This document shows positions 22,908 through 58,300 of a stretch of 64,000 nucleotides of DNA, in pieces. The translations under genes were made by a program, and so were the position numbers. The notes below the pieces were generated by a model. It was given only the letters and a program-made list of their open reading frames with translations, was not told the DNA's origin and ran no database searches. Each line of letters starts with the position of its first letter. Position 1 is the first letter of the stretch. Source of the DNA: Mastigias papua (Eukaryota; Cnidaria; Scyphozoa; Rhizostomeae; Mastigiidae); NCBI GenBank assembly GCA_964019165.1, contig OZ025269.1:6300669-6364668 (forward strand), written 5' to 3'.

Positions 22908-24044
22908 TTAGATGGATGGGTCAGTAACCTTTCCCATGAATAAAACCATATTAGAGCTCTTCTCAGCAATCAAGAAAACAAATGGCCTATCTGCCTTGAA
23001 AACAATAGGAGGCTCCACTCTTGGAATTCTACAATTTAGGCCAAGTACAACTGCAGTTGCTGCGGCTGCTTCAGTACCCTCTTCATTCACTTCAACAAAT
23101 GCTTTCTGGATGACTGATGCCACTTTAAGTCCTGGTACTTCAGTGGTTATCCCAGAGAAGTTTGCCATTTCATCGCTGAACATGTCTGTGAGCCCAACAT
23201 CTTGAAGGATTTCATTATAAGTTTGAGTAAAATCGAACTTGAATCGTGGTATGTAAATCTCTATGTTTCCTGGACGCATAGATGGATGTATAACTGAATC
23301 CATTCTTGACTTACTCAATTTCAGATCATTGATGATTTCATCTAGGCTGGTGTTCTCCTTTGGTAAAATTATATTCATTGTTAGCTTTTTACCAATATAT
23401 GGCAAAGCAAGGACTTGATATCCATCTGCTTCATCATACATTACATCCTTCTTGGCATTCATATACATCATATCAACTTTTGTTGACTTGCTCGAACTTA
23501 CATTAAATCTCATCGATCTTGTGTTACTTTTTGGGAATTCTGTAAGCCAGGACTCTTTAAAATAAACAGCACTTGTCAATACTAATCTTGTCAAAGGGCC
23601 CAGTACCGCAGGTGGGATAAGATTCTTTATTTTCGAATTTGTTTTGTTCTCAACCCAGGTGTTTATTTTCACTCTAGCACCTTCACAGTCTTTCAAATAA
23701 TCAACCATTCCAACGTCCGAAAAGAAGTACGTCTTTAATTGTTCTTGAAATTCTGGTAGAATATTAAAGTTTGACTGAATCCATATCTTGTTAGCAGTTT
23801 TAACTGATTCTACATCTTGCAAAAGTGTAAGAGTATCTAGCATACTTGTAAAACTCTCAGGGTTAGATAGGCCCAACTCTTGCGACATCTGCCGAGCAGT
23901 GTTGCCTCGAGCACCAACAAAGGTCATCGCAATACTGTTGAACATACTCCATGGTGAAAACAAAACATTGGTATCATTACCGTTAAGACGGGAAAAGAGG
24001 CGCAAAGCAAAATTGTTACAAGCCTCACCAATCTCGCTACTCAT
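22908..24044 (-). CDS. Serpin (clade B-like, intracellular type), single exon
   Basis: A 378-aa serine/cysteine protease inhibitor fold protein with no signal peptide, starting MSSEIGEACNNFALRLFSRL, which is helix A directly at the N-terminus as in clade B serpins. The conserved core includes NVLFSPWSM, TSAVYFKESW near residue 158 and the signature FKADRPFVFLI near 352-362. The reactive-centre hinge EEGTEAAAATAV fits the inhibitory consensus (small residues P12-P9), so inhibition of a target protease is likely. Counting from the hinge gives Asn-Cys at P1-P1', with Arg two residues on, so specificity cannot be assigned safely. The CDS has no introns, whereas most animal clade B genes are split, which may indicate a retrocopy or lineage-specific intron loss. 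The reading frame is intact. Confidence 0.92.
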   Translation of the reverse strand: MSSEIGEACNNFALRLFSRLNGNDTNVLFSPWSMFNSIAMTFVGARGNTARQMSQELGLSNPESFTSMLDTLTLLQDVESVKTANKIWIQSNFNILPEFQEQLKTYFFSDVGMVDYLKDCEGARVKINTWVENKTNSKIKNLIPPAVLGPLTRLVLTSAVYFKESWLTEFPKSNTRSMRFNVSSSKSTKVDMMYMNAKKDVMYDEADGYQVLALPYIGKKLTMNIILPKENTSLDEIINDLKLSKSRMDSVIHPSMRPGNIEIYIPRFKFDFTQTYNEILQDVGLTDMFSDEMANFSGITTEVPGLKVASVIQKAFVEVNEEGTEAAAATAVVLGLNCRIPRVEPPIVFKADRPFVFLIAEKSSNMVLFMGKVTDPSI

Positions 24045-24403
24045 GATTTCCGCAACGAAATTCTTTCACACTACCCACTTTCAAGCTACCCTTGCAAAAC
24101 TGGCCTCGGCTATAACATGATGGATGACGTAGACTATTGTTCTCTGATGAAAGGTGTTGAAGATCATCTGATTCATGATCCGACATGCTAGGAACTGGAT
24201 AGAGCATCAATGCAATGTTTCGTATTTGACAATGAGTTCAGTGCAAGCATATACGTAGGTTGCTCTTCTAGCCTGTAGATCTAGAGGCGGATACACATAT
24301 CAGTGTGGCAACAAAAAAGAAACCCAAAATTGGTACTTGGTGACCTAACATATGAAAAAATTAATAGAAAAGTGACTTTGCACATTGTTAAAAAGTAGCT
24401 CAA
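24045..24403. other. Serpin upstream region
   Basis: Contains the presumed 5' UTR and promoter; no specific element could be recognised. Confidence 0.4.
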
Positions 24404-24979
24404 GGGGCTGATTATATGAGAGTTTTCAGCCCTGGCTGGAATCTCAGCCCCCTTCTCCAGTTATTTCTCTGTAAAACTAAGTTTGCGATTACACGAGAAA
24501 ATCCCAGCCCTCCTTCAGCTAGGCGTGCTGGGATTTCCAGCCCGACTGGTAATGAAAGTTGTCATGTAACCGCAATTTTTTTCCAGACCGGGTTGAGAAT
24601 AAAGTTGTGTACAGTGCCGGCAATAATAGGTTAGCACGAATTTTAAAGCTTTAATTGACTTCTCTGTCATTGGAGTGATTTCCGTGGTCCAAAACGTGAG
24701 GGGTTTTCTCTATAAATGATAGCCATGGTTTCATATTGTTTCCCCCTTGTCTACGTTGAAATAGCTGCTACTGGATTCCATCAGGCTCTAGAAGGTTGCC
24801 ATACGTTCAATGAGATTAGCAATGTATCTCCAGTTTCCATTGGAAAATTGAATGTTGGCGTGAATTCAATATAAGTCTAGCCCGGGCTGAAAACTCTCAT
24901 ACAATAGCGGGCAAATTTCATCTCAGCTAGCCGGGCTGAGATTTCACCCCGAGTTGAAAACTCTCAAATGATCGGCCCC
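24404..24979. mobile_element. Non-autonomous inverted-repeat element (576 bp)
   Basis: The left end GGGGCTGATTATATGAGAG and the right end in reverse, GGGGCCGATCATTTGAGAG, are imperfect inverted repeats followed on both sides by TTTTCA and CAGCCC-type words. Extra copies of the GCCCGGCTGAAAACTCTCA motif occur just inside the ends. Flanking triplets are CAA on the left and TAA on the right, close to the TAA duplications of the elements at 26557 and 32095. No coding capacity. Confidence 0.7.
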
Positions 24980-25089
24980 TAAGAACTTTTGTTTGATAGC
25001 CCGCTAGACGCGGGCTGCCCTACCCCCAGTCCAGTCAAAATGAAATTGTAAATTAGCACTGGAAAGACTAACACCAAGGCCCTTCCCAG

Positions 25090-25330
25090 GGTGGAATCCA
25101 TTAAGGGCCTGTTTACATGAGGTGGGCTGGCCCACGTAGGTGACCTGGCTCGCTTTAGTAAGATCTGCGTGTTTTATTGATTCTGTGCAAATCTATCTCT
25201 ACGATTAAGTGAGCAGTGGGCCAGCCCACTTGGGTGAGATCCGTGAGAAATCCCAGTGGGATCCGCGTCAGGTGGGATGAAGATTATCCATGTAAACGCG
25301 GTCAGCTGGGCTGGCTTACTTGAGTGGGGT
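25090..25330. repeat. GTTTACATG / CATGTAAAC inverted-repeat sequence
   Basis: GGGCCTGTTTACATGAGG at about 25107 and CCATGTAAACGCGG at about 25289 face each other, with GGGCTGGCC-type words repeated between them. It looks like one end of a transposon; its partner end was not located. Confidence 0.45.
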
Positions 25331-25399
25331 GGAAAGTACCGTTCCACGCATGTGCAAACTTGGCGCCAAACCAGTTCTTCAACTCTTTATTGACAATGG

Positions 25400-25775
25400 C
25401 CAACAGCTCAGTTTCAACCATCGATCAAAGTACAAGAAAAGCAAATGGAAACGAGGAGAATTCGCGGAAAAGAGAGAAATTAAAGCGGACAACAGATAGT
25501 TGCTGAGATGCCACAATGCCCTAAAGCGCATAAGGTGAAAATGGACTTTCAAGGGCTAGATTTCAACAGTGATAGGCCAAGCCAAATTCGTGAGGTAAGA
25601 AAAGAAATGGCAAAACTATACGATGAGGAAAAGATTTTCAGTGTTGCAGAATTTCAATATTCTGGTTGCTTTGAATTCAAACTATCAATCTTCCAAGGTT
25701 TTAGGCAAAGACATGCTTTCAGCCTAAAAGTAGCTGTGGGACGCAAAGAGGGGGGAAAATCTTCTAGCTAGGAGG
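25400..25775 (+). pseudogene. Possible transposon-encoded Myb/SANT-like fragment
   Basis: Plus-strand frames around 25445-25770 read basic, charged protein with SQIREVRKEMAKLYDEE near 25570-25630. The wording resembles DNA-binding accessory proteins of PIF/Harbinger elements and lies just inside the GTTTACATG repeat. The similarity is weak and a frame break is present at 25505. Treated as transposon debris rather than a host gene. Confidence 0.3.
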
Positions 25776-26556
25776 GCAATGCTCCCCGTGCTCTCTAGCT
25801 TCGTACCTGACACATATTAGCACGTGTCTGGACAAAGTTGAACTTCCTGAAAAGAAGTTTAACATTTGAATGTTTCCTTCTATTGTCTTAAGATTTCTTA
25901 TGCAACGCTGGCACAAATCTATTCTAATTCATAGTGTTTCTCTTCAATCAACTTTTTCACTAGGTTATCATATTAGAAGACTAAAGCGTTTTTCTCTACT
26001 CCTTTGGGTAAGAGGATAATTGTTGCAAGTATATGGCGTTTCTTTGCTTCTTTCCCATTTTCTCTCTTCCTCATTCCTCGTAGAAGCTCCATCCTTCCCC
26101 TCATTCTCCTTTCTGGACAACGGAGCTTCCAGCGAAATCGTTTTGCGGCCTTGCACACTTTTTGACCTCGGCATTCGTACATGCTAAAGTCAGACTTTAT
26201 TGCTGAATAAGAACGTTAACGGCCTGACCGTCTAGTTAAGGCCCGAAGCGAACGTGCATGGTAGGCCTTGGGGGGAAAGCCAAGAAAAAATTTGGGCCCT
26301 CATCTTGACAAAATCCTCAGAGAATTTGGGCACATCCTGTCGACAGCAAAGATGAAATCAAACCGTACTTTTTACAATGGAAGTGATTATTGACTATCGC
26401 CCTCATTTGAATGATGATTAGTTTGGTTCGTTACGTAAGACTGCTTGTTGTTGGGAAGGTTTGGATATCATGCTCTGTATCAAACATATTAGCACATTGC
26501 ATTGGACAGATTGCGCAGATGTAACTTACTTCCAGCTCGGAATTTCGCTACTGTAA

Positions 26557-26964
26557 AGTCCCGAGCACACGAGCAACTTTTGTGTTTCAAACACACAGAT
26601 TTTTGTGTTTCAAACACAAGGACTTGTTTGGGAAAAAGTTGCTCGTATGCGCGGCCCAAAGACAGATATTTTTGTGTTTCAAAGATTGTTGGCGAGATTA
26701 AAATTGTCAAATCTCGAAGACCGTGTTTCAAACACAGAACTCAAAAATCTCTCGTGTGCGCGCTTCGAACACAAACACAGATGCAAAAGCCAATCATATC
26801 TCTCAAGAAAGTCACGTGGCTATTGAAGGCAACATCATGGCTGAACAAGGAGATGGCTTAACGAAGAGTCATGTGATCAAAGACAAAAATCTCTCGAGTG
26901 CACTTATTCCAAGTACAAATGTTTCTGTGTTTGAAACACAAAAGTTGCTCTTCTGCGCTGGGCT
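26557..26964. mobile_element. MITE, PIF/Harbinger-like, with TAA target duplication (408 bp)
   Basis: The left end AGTCCCGAGCACACGAGCAA and the right end in reverse, AGCCCAGCGCAGAAGAGCAA, both continue with CTTTTGTGTTTCAAACACA, giving terminal inverted repeats of about 39 bases. The element is flanked by TAA at 26554-26556 and TAA at 26965-26967. TGTTTCAAACACA-type palindromes recur inside. No coding capacity. Confidence 0.75.
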
Positions 26965-26967
26965 TAA

Positions 26968-28112
26968 GGGCTCTTTAAACTAAAAAGTATGAATCAAGAA
27001 AAAACTTTTACCTGTCAAAAATTCCCTGAGGTTCTTCGTTTTCAGTACTGAAAAGGTTTCAAATCGAAAAATTTTTAAAGTTGAAGTTGCTTCTTGGTGC
27101 CTCTCTTCCTATACCTACACGTTTCAATTCACACATGATTCATCATGATCAAAAGAGCGAGAATAAATAAAATGCTTAGGAATTGAAATTATAAATGCAT
27201 ATACAAGCTGTCTTCCAACCGCTATGGTTCTTTTCTAGTTGTTTATTTCTTCCCTGCCTCTTTTTCACTTGGTTTATTTTCCTTGATCTTCCTTCTCATT
27301 CTCCTATTATACCAAGCTGAACGTCGTGACATGGCTTATGTCCATTTAGTACTTTAGTCGTTGGAATCTTCCTTGACTTCCATTTCTACATAAGCTCCTA
27401 TTTTGTTTATTCTTGCACCTTTACTGATAATTCGTGTATGAGTCAAAACGTCCAAGTTCACGTCCCCTGGTTAAGTCTACTTCTGATCATGTCATGCCTA
27501 GTAAAAGTCCTCCGATTATGTCCAGTTTGCTGAATGCTTCAATAGTAACTTGAAATATCGAAACATCACTAAAGACAACGATGTTTTTTCGCCGTCCTTA
27601 TCTTAAAGTTCATTCTCAACCTGCGACTTCCTATATCTAAATTAATTCTCTTACTGTTGTTAACAAAAATAAGCCTGAAACAATATGATAAATCTATAAG
27701 ACATTTACAATAGCTTTCAATGAATCGTACGCATCAAACTAAAGCACAGGCCAAGACACGCATAGCAAAGAGAGAGGCATTGTTCTAGAAATACTGGCAC
27801 TTCCATAGCAAACCAATCAAGCGCAATGCTTCAAGTTTGTGCCAAATAGGTCATGCAAATGCCTATTTGCATCGAACACTGCAGGTTTATCTCTAGAGAG
27901 ATTCAGACATAGGAAAAAACATTAGAGATGTTCTGAAAGTTCATTGTCTACCTCATCTACAGCAATATCCACTGTACCTTCTTATACTGGGCACCGACAA
28001 TGGCTACCAGAATGTGTGCGAATAAAGCAAGAATGTTCTCAAAAACTGTCCATTTTCATTGCTTCTGTGTGAGTTCGTCAAACAATACTGACAACCAAAG
28101 TAAGCAGCACTA
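26968..28112. other. Region 3' of STIP1, nothing recognised
   Basis: Includes the presumed STIP1 3' UTR next to 28112. No other coding segment or definable repeat was found. Confidence 0.45.
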
Positions 28113-46901
<18,789 letters not shown>

Positions 46902-47117
46902 CTTGTCTCTTTAAATAGAAATTTCTAGATTTTGACCATGCTTTGGATTGCAGCCTCGCTTTGAATTTGACAGTGTAATGGCTGAATGGAAGTGAGATAA
47001 GCGAAAGACTATTTTAGCCTGAAAATGTTCATAAAATGTATGTACAGCAGGGTTTGAGGAATGCAGATGCCTAGAATCCCGTGAAAATTGTTGGCTTATG
47101 TGACATTTCTTGCATAG
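46902..47117. promoter_or_regulatory. Compact divergent promoter between STIP1 and MEA1
   Basis: Only 216 bp separate the two start codons, which face away from each other, so both promoters and 5' UTRs must lie here or the transcripts overlap. No TATA box stands out. Both ATGs are preceded by in-frame stops (TAA for STIP1, TAG immediately before ATG for MEA1), so neither protein extends further into this interval. Confidence 0.65.
46917..46930. promoter_or_regulatory. Heat-shock-element-like dyad upstream of STIP1
   Basis: The sequence AGAAATTTCTAGAT reads as nGAAnnTTCnnGAn: two perfect inverted pentamers and a third with one mismatch, starting 16 bases before the STIP1 start codon. HSF1 binds such arrays, and STIP1 is stress-induced in many eukaryotes. 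Binding here is an inference from the motif and context only. Confidence 0.45.
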
Positions 47118-52152
<5,035 letters not shown>

Positions 52153-52292
52153 CAGTGTTTTTATGATGATTTTGAACATAATTGATTGTATATAGAATTA
52201 GTATAAATGTATTGCTCTGTGCTCTTGACAGTAGTTTTCAATGGTTTAGGTTTTAATTTAACACCTGAGAAATTTTTTAAGGGATAACACTT

Positions 52293-53247
52293 CAGGGCTT
52301 TCACGCTCTGAAATTGAGGCGCGTGACCAAAAACTCGCGTGATCGGAGTGGGGCGAGCGACTGACAATTATTTGAGAACACGACGTAGCGAATTTTTTTT
52401 GAAGAACTGAACTCAAAAGCGTTTCCTTTTCATTTTCTACATGCAAGCCATAGCTTACAGCGTTAAATATCGTAAAGATTTCCTTTGATTATTTAGTTTG
52501 GAAAGTATTACGTGGCTTTTACAGGACCTACAATCGTTTTTGCTCTATATCCTGCAAGCAAGCAACTTCAAATGATAGCGGGGTATGGCACTGATAGAAA
52601 CAACTGACTGTTATTTCAAAACGATAAATGTACTTAGTGTTATCAGCCCATGTTAAGTGTTTCAAACAGAAGTACCAACATTCTACGTTGTCTTGCCTAC
52701 TAAAGTTCAAGTTCGGCTTCAAAAAGGCCAAGTTCCTCAATTTCATCAATAAATCGTCTGGTATGTTGTTGACGTTTGGATGCCTGGATGATTATTTAGT
52801 TTCATTCGCCTATTCGATTTAAGTTACATATCGAGAGCTCTCTCAATGATTGCTTCCCTCTCATCTTTCCTCCAAAGATGCCATTTAGGGTACTTTGTGA
52901 AATAGAGAGGCGTTTGTTAGAGTTTTAATGCTGTTCAAAAAAGTGAAAATCAAATGAGCGAAGAGAACGTTGGCAAATTGAAATGAAGAAGCACCCCCAC
53001 CATACCAACAAATAAGAAATGACAAACATGTGTCAGTCCATTAAAAATCAATATCAAAGTGTCCGTTTCGAAAAGGAGTTTCTCAAGTGGGCTAACCTAC
53101 TATTCAAGGATGGATCCTAACGATTGTGGGATTCTGGATGTCGCTCTCCACAAGGGAAATGATTTTTTCTGGGCGCGCGTTTAATCGCTCAAAAATGTAT
53201 CCATGAATGCCCGCGCGCGCTATTGCTCGCCCCCACTGAAATCCCTG
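52293..53247. mobile_element. Possible hAT-like element (955 bp)
   Basis: The left end CAGGGCTTTCACGCTCTG and the right end in reverse, CAGGGATTTCAGTGGGGG, share the CAGGG-TTTCA terminus. GCGCGC and GGGCGAGCG words occur near both ends. Flanks share only CACTT (TAACACTT versus GCACTTAG), so the target duplication is not proven. No transposase frame was found. Confidence 0.45.
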
Positions 53248-53269
53248 GCACTTAGTCTAAATGCTATAC

Positions 53270-54035
53270 TCTAATCATATCTATTTCTGTCTGTGGCCAC
53301 TGTAGGAAGTCTAGTACACCTGCAGACCTGCCAATCAAGAATTTTCAGAACCTGGATATTTTGGATTTTGCCATAAGGGAGATTTGGCCAAAAACTGGGA
53401 GACAACCAAAATTTGCAAAAAACACAAGTATAGTTGAAAAAATTGTACTTGGCAAATAGATTATACAAAAACAATCATGAACAGTAGAATGGTCATAGCA
53501 TTCATTGAAAGGTCTTCTGCATGTGCATAAAGTTGAATGTAAACCAGAGAATTGTAAAGCAAAATCTGAAAAATATGAATTGATTTTGCAGAAGTCAATC
53601 AGGAGAAATTTATAACAATCAGGAGACCGGGAGAAAACAGTCAAACTGTGAGTCTCCTAGTGATACCAAGAGATCTACACCTGTGGAATGCAAAAGGTTG
53701 GACTCTGTCAAATTACCATTATGTAGGAATGTTGTGTTAAAGTTTGTTTCTCTTTAATTCATGTTGATTATCCTTCATACCAACTACACCACTAGCTCAC
53801 TGACTTCCAATATCACTACAATAGCATGACAATTTAACATTAACTAATACTTTGTTGCTTGTTTCTTTCTGGTAAATGACTTTGAATTTTGAATATAGAT
53901 GTCCACTTTCAGGTGCAATAGGTGTCCCAAGGTTATTGTTTGAAAGAAATTCCCTCTGAATGGCTCAGACTGAATGGCTTAATGGTCCTTGTATAACGTT
54001 TGTTATACATGAAGCACTCACTTTGAATGTCTCAG
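53270..54035. other. Intergenic, nothing recognised
   Basis: Contains scattered AT-rich phrases such as ATCAGGAGACCGGGAG near 53620 that may be transposon-derived; no gene is supported. Confidence 0.4.
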
Positions 54036-54039
54036 AAAT

Positions 54040-54620
54040 AAAAACATGTAAAACAGACTAAATCTTTGGGAATAGTTATCGACGAAGGCCTGAATTGGAG
54101 TGAACCGGTGGACTGTGGCCCCTAAAGAAGCTAATGAATTTAGTCCCGTAATATCTATCATGCCCTTGTGAAAGTCACCAAAGATACGCAAAGTTTGTAT
54201 GGGGATCTACACCTAGCTCAAAGCTGGAAGTTCTTTAACTCCTACAAAATCGAGCTCGCGCAATTATTCAATAAAGCAAAAATTGAGAACAAATTGTTCA
54301 ATGATTGATTAACTGTTAAACAATAGATATGATTTGACCAATTTACTCTGACTACAAGATGATGAATAAGATCTGCCCTGATAATTTTTTGAATAAACAC
54401 AAAATAGAGACCGAAGGACTTTACAGATTTTAAAATCCCGAGGTATAATCTCGAATACCCGAAGAAAAGTTTCTATTAGTCGAGTATTAAGCCCTGAATT
54501 CAATCCTATCATCCATTAGGGACCTAACTACTCTACAGTAATTCAAAAATAACCTCAAAGCATTTGAGGAGCTGAATTCGTACACACAATACGATTTCCT
54601 GGAAGATCAGCCCCATTCTT
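54040..54620 (+). pseudogene. Decayed LINE C-terminal region
   Basis: A plus-strand frame at about 54058-54110 reads KSLGIVIDEGLNWSEPV, the YLG...ID..L.W motif that follows the LINE reverse transcriptase core. Broken frames further on (SYKIELAQLFNKA near 54240, NNLKAFEELN near 54545) fit the rest of such a C-terminus. Many stops. Confidence 0.5.
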
Positions 54621-54624
54621 ATTT

Positions 54625-55324
54625 TTGTTCGTATTGGTTTGTTGGTGATGTTGATTTTCTTTAATTGGTTATAAGTTTTATCTACTTTGTAAAATAGCTT
54701 AAGGTAAGTTTTCGTGTGCAAACACTGGTATAAAATAGTAATAATAATGATAGCGATGACCAATGAAGTGGCGCTAAAAGACGCTTATATTCGACAGCAA
54801 CCAGAAGGCTCCTCTGTGTGCGCTCACAGGGCCTTTGGTACTAACCATTGTTACACCTGGAAAACATGTATTATTAGGTGGTGATATCTGGAATTTTGAC
54901 GAGGTATGTGCCTCAGATGATACAGACTGAGTCCACCCCGGATCTTCTCATAGAATGTCGTATAATATGTATACGATAATATAATAATATAGTAAGATTT
55001 GAAAAATATGCAGAAAGTTGTCGCGAAAATAGGTTGAATAAGTTATCATTATTATGTTGAATAAGTTAAAATAAACAATTTGTACTTTATTCAATGTTTT
55101 AATTGTAAGGTAGTTATTCACTCACGGATAGATTGACTGATTTGTCACCAATTTCATGGCAAGAGTGTTATGTTTCATGCCTGCTAAACAGTTTGAGTGC
55201 CAATTTGTGTAGTGAAAATGCTCCACTTTGTGATCTGTATATTTTAGAAGGAAAGCTTGAAAACTGATGCTTTCTTTAAAAATTATCCAATCAAGTTAGA
55301 TGTCTGTCATAATAGATTTATCAC
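54625..55324. other. Region 3' of the PAN/discoidin gene
   Basis: AT-rich, presumably including the 3' UTR of the minus-strand gene ending at 55325. Nothing else recognised. Confidence 0.4.
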
Positions 55325-58300
55325 TTATCTATATCCATATACTTCAAACTCACAGATATCAAGGTAGGTATCATATCCCGTAAAGAAACTTGCAAAGCGT
55401 CCTTTGGTGCCAGGAGGACAGTAGAATCTTTTTAGTATATTCGCAGCCTCAAAACTGACATTGCTGAAAGCAGGTGTGTTTTTGTTTAAATCTTCTGCTA
55501 CCAACAAAGACATCAAACGGTTGAGATCGTGTCACTGCAATAACAGATTCCCTGCTTTTTAACTGTACATACACTACAAAATACTTAGCTTGCAAGTTGA
55601 CCCTTAGCCATGATCTTTGCTCTCTGTTCCTTCTTGTTAAAGAACATGTGCTGTGGGAAGAATGTAAATTTCCGTCCACAGCATTCTCTTGCTTTGTGCT
55701 TCGGTCATATATCGATGACGTCGTGACAGGTTTTCGAAGGGCAATGTTTGTGACTATGGAAAATGTGTACTGGTTCAATTAGTATCTTAATAAACGTATG
55801 CTGGCAATACTTCCAGCTAATCAAATGCTAGTATATTGGGTGTGTAGGAATTATAGACAAATTATAGAGGATATGAAGCGAAGGGCAGGATGACAGTCCA
55901 GAGAAACCCGATTGTAAAGTACAAAATAAAGTTTTTAATATTACTTTTATAGATATATCTTAGTCAAAATCTTTGAATCCTTTCTTGCGGCAAAATTCAA
56001 TCACGTGCAGTTCCTCTCTGATTTGTGTTCTCAGTGCTCGTATTTAATTACTGCAGAATCAATGGAATGGAGAAGATTCGACAGCGTTGTTAAGCTAGCA
56101 AATAACGAAATGAGATGATATGATTTCCGAACTGGGGCTGTTTTATATCAAAGGAATTAGCAGAGATTCCTTTATGGATCAGTTTTTGAAGCATCAAAAT
56201 AGAAAGATGATAAACTTACGATTCTGTGCATAACTCTGGCCTTCATAGTATTTAAGGTCACACCTGCTCATACACTTGTATCCAGGACAGTAGCAAGTAT
56301 CAATACATACTTCGGTTGGGAGACATGGTTGAAATGCTTGGCAATAGGACCCAATCTATGGGGATAATATGTGTGATGATATTATAAATATTATGGAGAT
56401 AACAGGCAAATATAACTTAATACATCATTAGTTTTTCTTGTCCTTAGATGTCAAGTGAAAGTGCAAGAAAAAGAACTCTTGCAGCAACCCTCATCATTTT
56501 ATCTAAAGTTATTTATAACTAAGCTATTCAATACGCGTTCATGCAGAAGCTCAAGGGTACGTCATATCATAATGTACTTCCCTTCTTCATTCCTTCATGG
56601 TGACTGTCAATATAATTTGATAATTTAGAAAATGCTTTCAACTTTATGCTGACTTTTATGCAGAGATCCTCTACGTGTTGGTAAAAGCAATCAACTAGTG
56701 AACAGGTTAATACAATATAATACATAGCAGTGTCATATTTGATCACACAGCTAAATCCGACAGCGTTAAATAATATACATAATGATTTGGCACATAATGA
56801 CATAAATAAAAAATGATGGAATATAATGCAGCATAAAAATAATACAGCATTGAAGTCAAAATTTTTATGAATACTTAAGAAAAATATAATCAATATGACG
56901 AAATACTGCAAGTTAAAACATTCATCGGTGTTGAAATATTTCAAAAAAAGTTGAAGGCATTTCTTTTTACTAAGTTTTATACGGACATGCTAGGTTTTTA
57001 GGGATTTTTAGGAACTGTGAAGCCACTTGCCGAAATTACATAAAAAGTTGCGCTATATTAAGTGATTTATTTACCATTTTTAATATTATGCTCCACAGCT
57101 GCCTAATTTAAACATGCTTTACTCTCTAATAGGTCCCTTGGAAGCTAAATAGTGGTCTGGGTGAAGCAAGCATAGTGGGAAATATAACAAAAACAATATC
57201 AAGAATAAAGCAGAAGAAAATTCATAAAAGATGTGCATTACTCAAGATAATTAGAAGCAAGATCAACAAAACTGTTTTATAAATTTTTGGAAGTATGATG
57301 AAAAATTTGAAAGCATCAGCGGAATAATTTACAAAAGTATACAACAGATGTCGAAGCAAGAGAGCTTCAATAAATTCCATCAGTCTTTCCAAAATGATGA
57401 TTCTTCGATATTAGACACCTCCAAAAGAGAAAATCCCTTGCTGAAAAGTCTTGAAAAGTTGAAAGAAGAATCATTAACTGGCTACTAAGAGGTACTAAGA
57501 AAACTGGATGGGAAAGTTGCGATCGAAGGTTTTTTACAGAATGCTAGACCTTTGAACTAGGCTTTAGAGATTTTTTGTATCCCTGGACACAAAGATACTG
57601 TAGAGATAGAAGAACTGTTGGAATTTTACACAAAGCATCTTCCTAGAAAACTGCCTAGGAGAAAATGCAGCTTCTAGCATCTTGTTACTTCCGTTTCTCT
57701 CATTGTTGCCTCTAAATCACATTTTAATGAGTTGAAATGCTTGATTTAGAATTTATACCAAACAGGGGGAGCATTTTACATAAATTTATTCTGTAGCTTC
57801 ATAAACACTGAGAAGCTATTTTCACATTTCTCAGAGCATGCTTGAACTTGAAATTTTTGATAATTCGCAAGTAGTCCTAGGTTGTTGTACGAAGGAGAAC
57901 AGAAAGGTAAGACAACACAGGAAAGCACATGTGAAGGATGATCCAGGAAAGCACATCCTTGGTGTGGTAGATCTCGATAATAGGCTTGTTTCACTAGATA
58001 TAATCACCCTAAGTAAGCAGCATAAAAATATGATAAAATGAACTTGATATATTGGACCTAGATAAAGATAACTGCAAGATTGTGGGTTAAAGAATTCCTT
58101 GTCTAAATTCTAGGATGTGTGCTAAAGTTGATGAGGATTTATGCTTTACACTGAAATGCATGGTCATAGTATCCTGTATTTGCAAGTTGACAACCTTTAA
58201 GTGAAATCCTCTCAAAAGAGGGACTTAGAGCTTGCTTGGAATACAATAGAAGCATCATAGACCAGGCTGAGAGAACGCAAGGAGCAACCCAACGGGGAAC

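Noticed and set aside
22912..24120. Plus-strand frames opposite the serpin
   Set aside because: Antisense shadows of the intact serpin reading frame.
53271..53700. Possible further transposon with CAGACCTGCC end
   Set aside because: No matching opposite terminus or duplication could be found.
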